A DNA stretch of 64,000 nucleotides from Verrucomicrobiota bacterium (GTDB lineage Bacteria > Verrucomicrobiota > Verrucomicrobiia > Chthoniobacterales > Terrimicrobiaceae). The translations under genes were made by a program, and so were the position numbers. Every line of letters starts with the position of its first letter. Position 1 is the stretch's first letter. The DNA lies in NCBI GenBank assembly GCA_026398255.1, contig JAPLTG010000029.1:1-64000 (forward strand). The letters run 5' to 3'. Shown in pieces: positions 32,551-41,732 of the stretch. Under the pieces are notes generated by a model. The model saw only the letters and a program-made list of their open reading frames with translations. It did no database searches and was not told the origin of the DNA.

Positions 32551-34835
32551 AAATCGACCCCTGTGATTTGGACCTCGGTTTCGAGGGTGATGCCGCGTTT
32601 TTCTTTGGCGGTTTTTTGGATTTCACAAATCAAAGCGAGGATGTCCGAGGCGCTCGCTCCCCCGTCGTTGACAATGAAATTTCCATGGACTTCAGACACA
32701 CGCGCCGCACCGACGGTATGGTTTTTTAAACCCAGTTCCTCGATGAGGCGGCCAGCCGGAATTTCTGCGGGGTTTTTGAAAATGCATCCCGCACTCGCGG
32801 CCACGGGCTGGCTGGAACGCCGTTTGGCGACCGACGCGGCGATCGCGGAATCAATCTCCCCGGCCGTCCCAGGCTGACCGCGTAGCACGGCGGAGAGGGC
32901 GAAGTTTTGACGAAGCATGGGAACATTCCGGTAGTGGACTTCGATCTCGGCAGGGGTCTTGGTAAAAATATTTCCGTCCTGATCGCAGAAGCGGATGCGA
33001 ACCACTTGATCGAATGTCTGAATGCCCATCGCGCCGGCATTCATTCGGAGTCCACCACCGAGGTTTCCCGGGATGCCCTCCATCCACTCAAAGCCAGCGA
33101 TCCCAGCCGTGCGGGCGAGTCCGGTGAGTTGTTTGAATTTCACTCCCACTCCGGCGGAAATTTCCATGCCTTGGATTTCGTGATGAGCGAACTCGCCGCG
33201 GGCGAGATGGACCACCACGCCGGGGATTCCGCCGTCGCGAACGAGGAGATTCGAGCCACGGCCCATGACCATCAACGGGATGTTTTCGTCGAAACAAAAC
33301 CTCACGAGGTCGGCAAACCCCTCCTCGGTTTCAGGCTCCGCCCAGAATTGTGCGGGGCCTCCGACACGCATCGTCGTGTGTTTGGAAAGCGGTTCGTAAA
33401 GTTTGATGCGCCCCACCCCCATGATGCCCTGCAATTGGTCGCGTTTTTTCAAATCATCAACCAAGCGGGCCCCCGCTTCGTGGATATTGCCCGCACCGAG
33501 ACTCAAGACGAGATCGCCCTCTTCGAGAACAGCTCCAGCGGCCTCGTGCATTTTTAAAACACTGGGAACCGAATGCGCCGAGGAATGTCCGCTGGCGATG
33601 GCGGAATCAACGAGGGTCTGCCCGGCAATCCCAGGAATGGGCGACTCGCTGGCGGGATAGATGTCGGAAATAAAAACATGATCGGCTTTTTGAAACGCCA
33701 TTCCGAATTGATCCTTCAATGCCTGCGTCCGAGTGAACCGGTGCGGCTGGAACATCACGACGACTCGCTTGTTTGGCCCCGTGCGGGCGGTGGCGATCGT
33801 GGCAGCGATTTCCGTGGGATGGTGACCGTAGTCATCCACGACGATCTGGCGGGGGCTGCCGTAAAGAATTTCGAACCGACGCCGGGCCCCTCGGAAGGTT
33901 TCCATTGCGGGGGAGATTTTATCGAAAGGCACACCAACTTCTGTGGCGAGGGCGATGGCAGCTAGGGAATTGAGGGCATTGTGCGCGCCAGGGATGTTGA
34001 GAATAATCTCCCCGAGGATTTCGTCGCCGCGCTGGACGCGAAAATAGGAGCAGAAATTTTTCGTCGTCAAATCAACGATTCGGTAACGCGCTTCGGGGGA
34101 ATGCCCGTAAGAAATGGCACGGGGATTTTCGGAGCAAACGCGGGAAGCCCCCCGATCATCTGCACAGTAAATAATGCTTCCGGATGTCTGAGAGACGAGG
34201 CGCTGATAAACGGCATCGATCGCGGCGAGATCCTCGTAGTAATCGAGATGCTCGGGCTCGATATTTAAAACGATCGCATGGCGAGGATGGTAGTTCACCA
34301 GTGTCCCATCACTTTCGTCCCCCTCCGCGACAAAAAATGCCCCCTCCGAATCCCATCGGGCATTGGTGCCGAGGATCGGAATTTCCGCCCCGACATAGTG
34401 GGAGGGTTTGAGGCCAGCGGCGCGAAGCAAGTGCGCGGCCATGGCGGAGGTGGTCGTCTTGCCATGCATTCCACAAACGATGATTCCTTGCTTGGAGGCC
34501 ATCACCGCCGCGAGGGCATCGGCTCGACGGACCATCGGAATTCCGAGACGGGCGGCTTCATCGTAGGCAGGATTGCCGGGTTTGATTGCGGAGGAAAAAA
34601 CCACCAGATCGGCCCCCCTCACGCATTCGGCCGAGTGCGGGCAGGAGAAGCGAAGACCTTTTTTAGAAAGCCTCTCCACCTCGATGGTGTCCACTTTGTC
34701 AGATCCTCCGACATCATGTCCGAGGCCAAGCAGCAGCGCGGCGATCCCGCTCATTCCGGAACCCGCCACTCCGATCAGGTGGATTTTTGCTGGGGTCGGA
34801 CCCGCCAGAAGTTCGCGGAGTTTTTCAGCCCTCAT
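32547..34835 (-). CDS. murC/murB: MurC-MurB fusion (UDP-MurNAc-L-Ala ligase / UDP-MurNAc dehydrogenase)
   Basis: Residues 1 to about 455 are MurC: HLIGVAGSGMSGIAALLLG near the start, GMHGKTTTSAMAAHLL (P-loop) near residue 121 and DDYGHHPTEIAATIATAR. Residues 475-762 are MurB: VMGRGSNLLVRDGGIPG (FAD binding), WMEGIPGNLGGGLRMNAGAM and a C-terminal SAGCIFKNP. MurB reduces UDP-GlcNAc-enolpyruvate and MurC adds L-Ala, so two early cytoplasmic steps share one polypeptide. The MurB general acid, usually Ser (S229 in E. coli), is Cys684 here. Start and stop both make ATGA overlaps with murG and ddl. Confidence 0.95.
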   Translation of the reverse strand: MRAEKLRELLAGPTPAKIHLIGVAGSGMSGIAALLLGLGHDVGGSDKVDTIEVERLSKKGLRFSCPHSAECVRGADLVVFSSAIKPGNPAYDEAARLGIPMVRRADALAAVMASKQGIIVCGMHGKTTTSAMAAHLLRAAGLKPSHYVGAEIPILGTNARWDSEGAFFVAEGDESDGTLVNYHPRHAIVLNIEPEHLDYYEDLAAIDAVYQRLVSQTSGSIIYCADDRGASRVCSENPRAISYGHSPEARYRIVDLTTKNFCSYFRVQRGDEILGEIILNIPGAHNALNSLAAIALATEVGVPFDKISPAMETFRGARRRFEILYGSPRQIVVDDYGHHPTEIAATIATARTGPNKRVVVMFQPHRFTRTQALKDQFGMAFQKADHVFISDIYPASESPIPGIAGQTLVDSAIASGHSSAHSVPSVLKMHEAAGAVLEEGDLVLSLGAGNIHEAGARLVDDLKKRDQLQGIMGVGRIKLYEPLSKHTTMRVGGPAQFWAEPETEEGFADLVRFCFDENIPLMVMGRGSNLLVRDGGIPGVVVHLARGEFAHHEIQGMEISAGVGVKFKQLTGLARTAGIAGFEWMEGIPGNLGGGLRMNAGAMGIQTFDQVVRIRFCDQDGNIFTKTPAEIEVHYRNVPMLRQNFALSAVLRGQPGTAGEIDSAIAASVAKRRSSQPVAASAGCIFKNPAEIPAGRLIEELGLKNHTVGAARVSEVHGNFIVNDGGASASDILALICEIQKTAKEKRGITLETEVQITGVDL

Positions 34836-35941
34836 TTCATTCCCTCCGTGACAGCCCGCTCCATAACATCAGCTACATTCGCTGCCGCCGCTTCGGGCGA
34901 GAGCTGCCGCGCTGCGGCGGCCATGGCGGATCGGCGCTCGGGATTTCCAAGCCACTTCGAAAGGGCGGATGAGAAAACCTCGGGTTGAATTTCCCGCTCA
35001 TTGATCAATTCGGCGGCTCCGGCGCGCACGAAAATCTCGGCGTTGGCCTTCTGGTGGTCGTCGGTCGCGTAGGGATATGGAATTAAAATTGAGGGCAGAC
35101 CAAACATGGCGAGCTCGCTCAGGCTCGAAGCCCCGGCACGAGAAACCACGAGATCAGCCGCCGAGTAGGCCTCCTCCATCCGGTGATGAAACGGCGCGAC
35201 ATAATGAGGAATGTGGTCGCGTTGGTAGTTTGCAGCGGCGAGGCGGTCGTCATTTTTTCCCGTCAGGTGGATGATTTGAAGATTCTCCGTGGGGAGGAGC
35301 GGCGCGGTTTTGAAGAGAAGTTGATTGATCCCGCTCGCCCCTTGGCTTCCGCCTGTGACGAGCAGCGTGGTGCGGGTGGGATCGAGGTTGAAAACTTTCA
35401 GCGCTTCCTCGCGAGGAATCGGGCGGCCGAGATTTTTCCGGACCGGCGTGCCTGTGACGACACAGGAGGAGCCGCTGAAATACGGGCGGCAGTCCTCGAA
35501 GCCGAGAAGGACCCGGGTAGCAAATTTCGCGGCGAGACGGTTGGCGCGCCCTGCGATGGCATTCGATTCGTGAATGAAACTCGGGAGCCCTGCCAAGCGA
35601 GCCGCGAGGATCGGCGCGGTGGATGTGAAGCCCCCCATGCCAAGCACAACGGATGGGCGGTATTTCCGGTAAACCGAACGACAGTGGCGATAGCTCTCCC
35701 AAAATCGCTTCAGGAAACTAAGAAACGCCGGAGAGACAACCATCGAGGGCATTCCGATCGAAGGGAGTTTTTCGGAGCGGAATTCGGGGTGAGCTTGGAG
35801 CGCCGTGGCGTCGATTTCTTTTTCCGAAACAAAAAGCAAAACCTCGTGTCCCCGCTCGTGGAGCGTCTCGGCGACGGCCAAGCCCGGGAAGAGGTGTCCT
35901 CCCGTTCCCCCGCAAGCGATGATGGCCTTGAATGGTTTCAT
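34832..35941 (-). CDS. murG: MurG N-acetylglucosaminyltransferase
   Basis: MurG adds GlcNAc to lipid I at the inner face of the membrane, giving lipid II. Motifs are AIIACGGTGGHLFPGLAVAE at the N-terminus and VVSRAGASSLSELAMFGLPS followed by ILIPYPYATDDHQ near residue 270. The start ATG 35941 is chosen over an upstream one at 36046, because it precedes the conserved GGTGGH by the usual distance and forms an ATGA overlap with the ftsW stop. Confidence 0.96.
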   Translation of the reverse strand: MKPFKAIIACGGTGGHLFPGLAVAETLHERGHEVLLFVSEKEIDATALQAHPEFRSEKLPSIGMPSMVVSPAFLSFLKRFWESYRHCRSVYRKYRPSVVLGMGGFTSTAPILAARLAGLPSFIHESNAIAGRANRLAAKFATRVLLGFEDCRPYFSGSSCVVTGTPVRKNLGRPIPREEALKVFNLDPTRTTLLVTGGSQGASGINQLLFKTAPLLPTENLQIIHLTGKNDDRLAAANYQRDHIPHYVAPFHHRMEEAYSAADLVVSRAGASSLSELAMFGLPSILIPYPYATDDHQKANAEIFVRAGAAELINEREIQPEVFSSALSKWLGNPERRSAMAAAARQLSPEAAAANVADVMERAVTEGMK

Positions 35942-37080
35942 ACCCGGGGTTCGAAGTGCGGGCGTAGAAGCACCGGTGCGAAGCGTGAGACAAGCGGTTG
36001 CCCCTGGCGGTGGATATTGACGAGAAGGCCGATCAAAAAGAGGCACACCACGAGGTTCGATCCCCCGTAGCTGATGAAAGGAAGGGGCATGCCTTTATTG
36101 GGAAGCAGCGAAGTGGTAACCCCCAAATTCACCATACTCTGAATGGTGATGAGCATGGTGCAACCCAAGCCGAGGAGCATTCCAAAGCGGTCGCGGGCAT
36201 TCGCGGAAATCAACGCCCCGCAGAGAAGAATCACCAAAAATGCAAAGACCGTGAGTGCCGTGGCTTTCAGGCCGAGTTCCTCACCGATCATCGGAAAAAT
36301 GAAATCTGTGTGGGCATACGGGAGGTAATGCATTTTCTGGCGTCCCTCCCCGAGGCCGACTCCATCAAAGCCCCCGGAACCAAAGGCAATGAGGCCCTGC
36401 CATTGCTGAAGCCCCTCGCAGAGCCTGTATTTTTCAGGGTCCGTAAAAGCCACGAGCCTCTGAACCCTCTCGGGCACGGCCAATGCGACAAGAAAAATGG
36501 AAGCGAAAGCCATCGGAGCCAAAACCGCGAGCCAACGCAAAGCCCCGCCGGCCACGAAGATCATTGCGAGTGCCGCTGCGCCGATGAGGGCGGTATTTCC
36601 GATGTCCACCTCGAGAACAATCAGGACCATCGGAACGCCGAGAATCGAGATGGGAAGAAGAAGTCCGTTTTTTAATTTTTCAAAAGTGATGTCTTCGCGG
36701 GAAAACCACCAAGCCACAAAAAAGATCGAGCTGATCTTTGCAAATTCGCTGGGCTGGAGAGTTCCGAAGCCGAGATTGATCCAGCGTGAGGATCCGTTGA
36801 TGCGCTGTCCGATCGGCGGGATGAAACAAAGAAGCAGAAGAAATGCACTGCCGGCAAAGAAGACCCACCACCACTTCCTCCAGAAATGGTAATCCACGCT
36901 CGCGGCAATCAAGGCCGCAATGATTCCAACCACGAGCCAGAACCCCTGTCGCTTCACGAAAAGATACATGTCGCCGTGGCTATCCCGCGCAAATGCCCCC
37001 GTGCTGAAAAGCATCACTAGGCCGAGCGCGATCAACCCAGCGACTGCCAGCATCAGAAAGGCTATGACATTTTTTTGCAT
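35938..37080 (-). CDS. ftsW: Lipid II polymerase FtsW (SEDS family)
   Basis: This 380-residue SEDS glycosyltransferase polymerises septal glycan with FtsI. It has about ten membrane helices. Signatures are RWINLGFGTLQPSEFAKISS near residue 102, QQWQGLIAFGSGGFDGVGLG and the C-terminal LPFISYGGSNLVVCLFLIG. It is flanked by the LysM gene (34 bases upstream) and murG (overlap downstream), the gene order seen in chlamydiae. Confidence 0.95.
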   Translation of the reverse strand: MQKNVIAFLMLAVAGLIALGLVMLFSTGAFARDSHGDMYLFVKRQGFWLVVGIIAALIAASVDYHFWRKWWWVFFAGSAFLLLLCFIPPIGQRINGSSRWINLGFGTLQPSEFAKISSIFFVAWWFSREDITFEKLKNGLLLPISILGVPMVLIVLEVDIGNTALIGAAALAMIFVAGGALRWLAVLAPMAFASIFLVALAVPERVQRLVAFTDPEKYRLCEGLQQWQGLIAFGSGGFDGVGLGEGRQKMHYLPYAHTDFIFPMIGEELGLKATALTVFAFLVILLCGALISANARDRFGMLLGLGCTMLITIQSMVNLGVTTSLLPNKGMPLPFISYGGSNLVVCLFLIGLLVNIHRQGQPLVSRFAPVLLRPHFEPRV

Positions 37081-37114
37081 GATCGGACTCTTGGGGGAGC
37101 TATGGGATCAAATC

Positions 37115-37897
37115 TCAGGGAATGGCGAGTTTTTGGCCGATCTTTAGCTTGCGCGGATCGTCGATGTTGTTGGCTTTCATCAAGGCATCTTGGGTGACCT
37201 TGAATTTCTTGGCGATCGAGTAGGGATTGTCACCTTTGGCTACCACATAGGATTGCCCGGCGGAGTCTGCAGCTGCCTCCTTGGCGGATGCCAAAGGTTC
37301 GGGCGGCGCGGTTTTGGCCACGACTGGCTGGACTGGCGCGGGCTTGGCAACAACAGACGGGGTGGCTTGCGAATGAGGAACCGGCTCAGCTTTTACAGGG
37401 GCTGGCGCGGCGTTGGCTGAAGCCGCCTTGCCGACCACGAGAACCTGCCCGGTGCGAATGATCGAAGCGCTTGAGAGGTTGTTGGCTTTTTCCAGCGACT
37501 CGATGCTCGTGTTGAATTTCGAGGCGATCTTTTTGAGCGTGTCACCAGCCACGACGGTGTAGGTCTGACCCTCATTGGCAGCAGAGGCCTGCGGCTTCGC
37601 TTCGGCAACAGGCTCGGGCGCCTTGGCGACGACTTCTGGCGCGGCTTCTTTCTTTTCAGCCACCGGCTTTGGTTTCGTCTCATTCAGTTTGTTGAACCCA
37701 TAAATGCCGCCAACGGCGACGACATGAAGAACGAGAACAACGATGAAAGCTTGTGAGAGTTTCATGCTCGGCTCGGTTTCGGATTCGTAGTCTTCGACTT
37801 CTTCCCGACTCGACGCCGCACGGGCATGGAGTCTCTTACGGGATACCAGGCGGCGGGTTGGGCGCTGAGGTGTGTTGGTTGTTTTTTTGAACAGCAT
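37115..37897 (-). CDS. LysM-repeat membrane protein (NlpD-like position)
   Basis: The product of about 260 residues has an Arg-rich cytoplasmic N-terminus and one membrane helix near residue 52 (AFIVVLVLHVVAVGGIYGF). Two LysM domains are separated by an Ala/Pro/Lys-rich linker: QTYTVVAGDTLKKIASKFN near residue 110 and QSYVVAKGDNPYSIAKKFK near residue 213. LysM binds peptidoglycan GlcNAc chains, so the protein probably ties the membrane to the wall during division. No LytM peptidase domain is present. I chose ATG 37897, just downstream of the murD stop, since the longer frame overlaps murD. Chlamydiae also place nlpD between murD and ftsW. Confidence 0.85.
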   Translation of the reverse strand: MLFKKTTNTPQRPTRRLVSRKRLHARAASSREEVEDYESETEPSMKLSQAFIVVLVLHVVAVGGIYGFNKLNETKPKPVAEKKEAAPEVVAKAPEPVAEAKPQASAANEGQTYTVVAGDTLKKIASKFNTSIESLEKANNLSSASIIRTGQVLVVGKAASANAAPAPVKAEPVPHSQATPSVVAKPAPVQPVVAKTAPPEPLASAKEAAADSAGQSYVVAKGDNPYSIAKKFKVTQDALMKANNIDDPRKLKIGQKLAIP

Positions 37898-37904
37898 GGT
37901 TTTT

Positions 37905-39233
37905 TTAGGGTGTGGTGTTTGGCAGTTGGTTGACGAAATTTTTGAAGAGGTTCCCGCGCTCGCCGTAATTTTGGAACATATCGAACGAGGAGGTTCCCGG
38001 GGAAAAGAGCACTGTGTCCCCGGCACGCGCGAGGCTTTGGGCGACGGCCACGGCTTCCTCGAGGGAGTCCACACAGTGGCAATCGGTATTTTTCCAGGAG
38101 CTGGCGATGCGGTGACGCATCTCTCCGATCAGCACGGCGGCTCGGGCACGGCTTTGGACGAGTTCCGCAATGTCATCGAATTCGAAGCCCTTGTCTTTTC
38201 CCCCAGCAATCAGAACAACAGGCCCAGCCGCCGAGCGGAGAGCTTGAGCCATGGCGTCCAGATTTGTCGCCTTTGAGTCGTTGATCCACCGGACGCCATC
38301 AAGATCGCGCACCCATTCGCAACGGTGGGCTGGCGGGGCGTAGTCGCTGATGGAAGCCGCGAGGGCCTCGATCTCAAGTCCCAACGCATGACCGATCCCG
38401 AGAGCCGCCATCATGTTTTCGGCGTTGTGGGGACCGGGCAATCGAGTCTGGGATTGCTCGAGAATTCTCCTCGATCGGAAATAGATCGCGTTGTCGCGAA
38501 GAGTGAAGTCGGCCTTTTCCGTGGAAGCGCTGAATGTGATGGGCTGGGCCTTGAGCGGCGGAAGGTCGTTGACGGCATTGATCACGGCGAAATCCTCGGC
38601 CGTTTGGTTCTCGAAGAGGCGAAGCTTGGCGGCGCGGTATTCCTGCATGCCCGGATAGCGATCGAGGTGGTTCGCGCTCAGATTCAGCCAAGCGGAGACC
38701 TTCGGGCGGAAAGTCTGGATCGTTTCGAGTTGGAAGGAACTCACCTCGAGAACCATCACATCCATCAACGCGCTTTGCCGGACGGCGTTTGCAAACGGCA
38801 GGCCGATATTTCCACTCGCCATCGTGCGGAGTCCACAACCTTCAAGGATGCGGGTCGTGAGTTCCGTCGTGGTGGTTTTTCCATTGGTTCCTGTGATAGC
38901 GACAACCGGGCAGACGCATTCCTGAAATGCCAACTCGAGTTCACCAATGACCGGAATGTTTTTGGCGATGACATTGCGCACGAGAGGAACCACCGGATCG
39001 ATACCAGGACTGAGGACGGCGAAGTCGTAGTTTGCGGGATCGGATTCGGCTTTGAGGCCGATCAAAATAGATGCGCCGCGAGCACTCAGGGATTCCGCTT
39101 TTTTACGGATCGCCGGCGAGTCGGAGGTCTCGCAAACCGTGACGGTGGCACCTTGCTCCAGCAAAAGATTCGCGGCGGCCTCACCACTGTGGCCGAGACC
39201 GAGAACGACTGCTTTTTTGCCGGTGTGATTCAT
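37905..39233 (-). CDS. murD: MurD UDP-MurNAc-L-alanine--D-glutamate ligase
   Basis: It adds D-Glu to the peptide stem in the cytoplasm using ATP. The 442-residue protein has the MurD N-terminal dinucleotide-like motif KAVVLGLGHSGEAAANLL and the P-loop VAITGTNGKTTTTELTTRI near residue 113. It also has WLNLSANHLDRYP and, in the C-terminal domain, RWINDSKATNLDAMAQAL. It starts one base after the mraY stop. Confidence 0.96.
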   Translation of the reverse strand: MNHTGKKAVVLGLGHSGEAAANLLLEQGATVTVCETSDSPAIRKKAESLSARGASILIGLKAESDPANYDFAVLSPGIDPVVPLVRNVIAKNIPVIGELELAFQECVCPVVAITGTNGKTTTTELTTRILEGCGLRTMASGNIGLPFANAVRQSALMDVMVLEVSSFQLETIQTFRPKVSAWLNLSANHLDRYPGMQEYRAAKLRLFENQTAEDFAVINAVNDLPPLKAQPITFSASTEKADFTLRDNAIYFRSRRILEQSQTRLPGPHNAENMMAALGIGHALGLEIEALAASISDYAPPAHRCEWVRDLDGVRWINDSKATNLDAMAQALRSAAGPVVLIAGGKDKGFEFDDIAELVQSRARAAVLIGEMRHRIASSWKNTDCHCVDSLEEAVAVAQSLARAGDTVLFSPGTSSFDMFQNYGERGNLFKNFVNQLPNTTP

Positions 39234-39234
39234 T

Positions 39235-40365
39235 TCAACGCAATTTCAATGTGGCCAGACCGAGGAGGGCGAAGAACACGGAGAGAATCCAGAAGCGCAC
39301 GATCACCGTGTTTTCCTTCCAACCGCTGAGCTCGAAGTGGTGGTGGATGGGGGACATCTTAAAAATCCGGCGGCCGGTTGTCTTGAAGCTCGCGACTTGG
39401 AGAATGACCGACATCGCTTCGATGACAAAAACCCCGCCGACAATCACGAGGAGGAGTTCCTGTTTGCAGCAAATCGCCACGGATCCCAGCATCCCGCCGA
39501 TCGCGAGTGAACCCGTGTCGCCCATGAAGACTCGGGCGGGATAGGCATTCCACCAAAGGAAACCAAGGCAGGCACCAAGTAGAGCAAGGCAGAGCACCGT
39601 GAGTTCCCCGGAAAACTGGACGAACGGAACTTGAAGATAAGTCGCGGCCTTGAAGTTTCCTGCCACATAGGCAAGCACCGCATAGGTCGCAGCCACCGTG
39701 GCGGTGCAACCCGTGGCTAGACCATCCAAGCCGTCGGTGAGGTTCACCGCGTTGGAGGTGCCAACAATGACCAGCAGATAAAAAATAAAAGTGAAGGCTC
39801 CCATTCCGAGAACGAGCGGGTCTTTTAGAAACGGAATGTAGAGCTGTTGGGCCGTTGCAGAGAGTTGCGGGTTGAGCAGGAAAAACAGAGTGAAGATTCC
39901 GGCGAGAGCGCACTGGAGAACGAACTTCAGTCGACTACTAATGCCGTCCGAGTTTTTCTTGGAAACCTTCAGCCAATCATCGTAGAGGCCGATGGCTCCC
40001 AGGAAGAGCGTGCTGAATAGAACCAGCCAGACGAACGGGTTCTCGGGTTTCGCCCAGAGCAAAGTGGAAATCACAATCGAACCGATCAAAAGAATTCCGC
40101 CCATGGTTGGGGTTCCCTTTTTTGCGCCATGGAGTTCGAAAAGTTTGTGGACCTCGGCAGCGGTTCGAATCGGTTGGCCGAACTTCAAGGAGATCAACTT
40201 TCGGATGACGAGATTTCCAAAAAGCAGAGAAATAAGAAATGCCGTCACGCCCGCACAGATGGCTCGAAAGGTGATGTAGGAAAAAACATTCAGCGCCTTG
40301 AACAAGTCATTCGTCCAACCGCGCTGCACGGCCCAGTCGCCAAGTTCAGAAAGGTAGTAGAGCAT
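39235..40365 (-). CDS. mraY: MraY phospho-MurNAc-pentapeptide transferase
   Basis: MraY moves phospho-MurNAc-pentapeptide onto undecaprenyl phosphate to make lipid I. The 376-residue protein has about ten membrane helices and the catalytic stretches GAIGLYDDWLKVSKKNSDG (DD pair), NAVNLTDGLDGLATG, VFMGDTGSLAIGGMLG and PIHHHFELSGWKE. The start shares one base with the murF stop (TAATG). Confidence 0.97.
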   Translation of the reverse strand: MLYYLSELGDWAVQRGWTNDLFKALNVFSYITFRAICAGVTAFLISLLFGNLVIRKLISLKFGQPIRTAAEVHKLFELHGAKKGTPTMGGILLIGSIVISTLLWAKPENPFVWLVLFSTLFLGAIGLYDDWLKVSKKNSDGISSRLKFVLQCALAGIFTLFFLLNPQLSATAQQLYIPFLKDPLVLGMGAFTFIFYLLVIVGTSNAVNLTDGLDGLATGCTATVAATYAVLAYVAGNFKAATYLQVPFVQFSGELTVLCLALLGACLGFLWWNAYPARVFMGDTGSLAIGGMLGSVAICCKQELLLVIVGGVFVIEAMSVILQVASFKTTGRRIFKMSPIHHHFELSGWKENTVIVRFWILSVFFALLGLATLKLR

Positions 40366-41732
40366 TAGTTCTGGAGGTGTTCGAATAAGGTTTCCATGCG
40401 GGCGGAGCGACTCCCCTTCACGAGGACCAAGTCCCCGGGACGGGCGAGTTGCGAAAGCATTCTGGCAGCGGCGGCCGTGTCCTCGACATCGTGAACGCGC
40501 CCAAGTCCTGCGGCACGGGCGGCGGTAGCGATCGAGGTGGCCTCGGATCCCACGGTTAAAAGAATATCCGCCAACTTGGCGGCAGCCTCGCCGGTCCGGC
40601 GATAGCCATCTGCGGCGTGCTCTCCGAGTTCGCCCATTTTTCCAAGCACAGCAATTCGGCGTCCACTTCCAGGCACAATGCGGAGAGTATTCAATGCAGC
40701 CACCATGGACTCGGGATTCGCGTTGTAGGTATCATCGAGATAGATGACGCCTGCGATGCTTTTTTGTTCGAGACGGCCACCGACTAGCCGTGCCTTGGCG
40801 AGTCCCTTCACGCCTTTCTCAAGGGGGACACCCATCTCCAGACCCGCGGCTAGCGCGAGGAGAGCATTTTGGACCATGTGGGTGCCATGAACTCCGATCG
40901 ATGCTGAGACCTTGATGCCGTTGTGGAAGATGGTGAATCGAGTTCCTTCGCTTGTGGATTCCAGCTCAGAGGCGATGAGGTCTCCATGGGAGATACCGGT
41001 TCGGACAACCTTGGCGTGACACCGTGCGGCGATGGAATCCGACTGATCGTCCTCCGCTGGCAGGATGACTGAACCAGTGGCGGGAACGGCCTCGGCGAGC
41101 ATGCCTTTTTCCAGAGCGATCGCGTCCCGAGTCTTCATGTATTCGATGTGCGCGGTGCCGATATTCGTGATGATCGCGCAGGCGGGTTGGATCAAAGCGG
41201 CCAGCGGAGCGATTTCTCCGGGGTGATTCATGCCGACTTCCCAAACGGCCGCTTCGGCGTCGTAGCCGGCGGTGAGAATGGAAAGTGGAACACCGATATG
41301 GTTGTTCAGATTCCCCTCGGTTTTGACGACGCGGTATTTCGAGCCAAGAACAGCGGCGGCGAATTCCTTGGTGCTCGTCTTACCACTGCTTCCGGTGATT
41401 CCGAGCACGAGCAATTTCAATCGAGAGCGCCATGCGGCAGCGAGAAGGGTGAGGGCTTTGAGGCTGTCCTCCACAAGAAGCACTGGGTGAAACTCGGCGA
41501 GCTTTTCGGCCAACACTGGCGAATCCAGCAAGGCCGCGCCGGCGCCAAGTTCAAAGGCTTGGGCGGCGAATTCATTTCCGTCGAATTTCTCCCCGCGAAG
41601 TCCGATGTAAAGGTCACCGGGCTTAATGGTGCGGGTGTCTTTATTGAAGCGAACAAAAGTTGCTCCCGTATCTCGGCCGAGCAGTTTGGCTCCCGACATG
41701 GCGGCGATTTCTTTGAGTGGAAGTGGATCCAT
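40365..41732 (-). CDS. murF: MurF UDP-MurNAc-tripeptide--D-Ala-D-Ala ligase
   Basis: MurF adds D-Ala-D-Ala to complete the pentapeptide. The 455-residue protein has the Mur-ligase P-loop LGITGSSGKTSTKEFAAAVL near residue 112, VWEVGMNHPGEIAPLA, NALLALAAGLEMG and IYLDDTYNANPESMVAAL. Both junctions, with murE upstream and mraY downstream, are TAATG one-base overlaps. Confidence 0.96.
   Translation of the reverse strand: MDPLPLKEIAAMSGAKLLGRDTGATFVRFNKDTRTIKPGDLYIGLRGEKFDGNEFAAQAFELGAGAALLDSPVLAEKLAEFHPVLLVEDSLKALTLLAAAWRSRLKLLVLGITGSSGKTSTKEFAAAVLGSKYRVVKTEGNLNNHIGVPLSILTAGYDAEAAVWEVGMNHPGEIAPLAALIQPACAIITNIGTAHIEYMKTRDAIALEKGMLAEAVPATGSVILPAEDDQSDSIAARCHAKVVRTGISHGDLIASELESTSEGTRFTIFHNGIKVSASIGVHGTHMVQNALLALAAGLEMGVPLEKGVKGLAKARLVGGRLEQKSIAGVIYLDDTYNANPESMVAALNTLRIVPGSGRRIAVLGKMGELGEHAADGYRRTGEAAAKLADILLTVGSEATSIATAARAAGLGRVHDVEDTAAAARMLSQLARPGDLVLVKGSRSARMETLFEHLQN

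Noticed and set aside
35942-36046. Upstream start for MurG at 36046
   Set aside because: It would overlap ftsW by more than 100 bases and add residues with no similarity. The ATGA start at 35941 fits the family.
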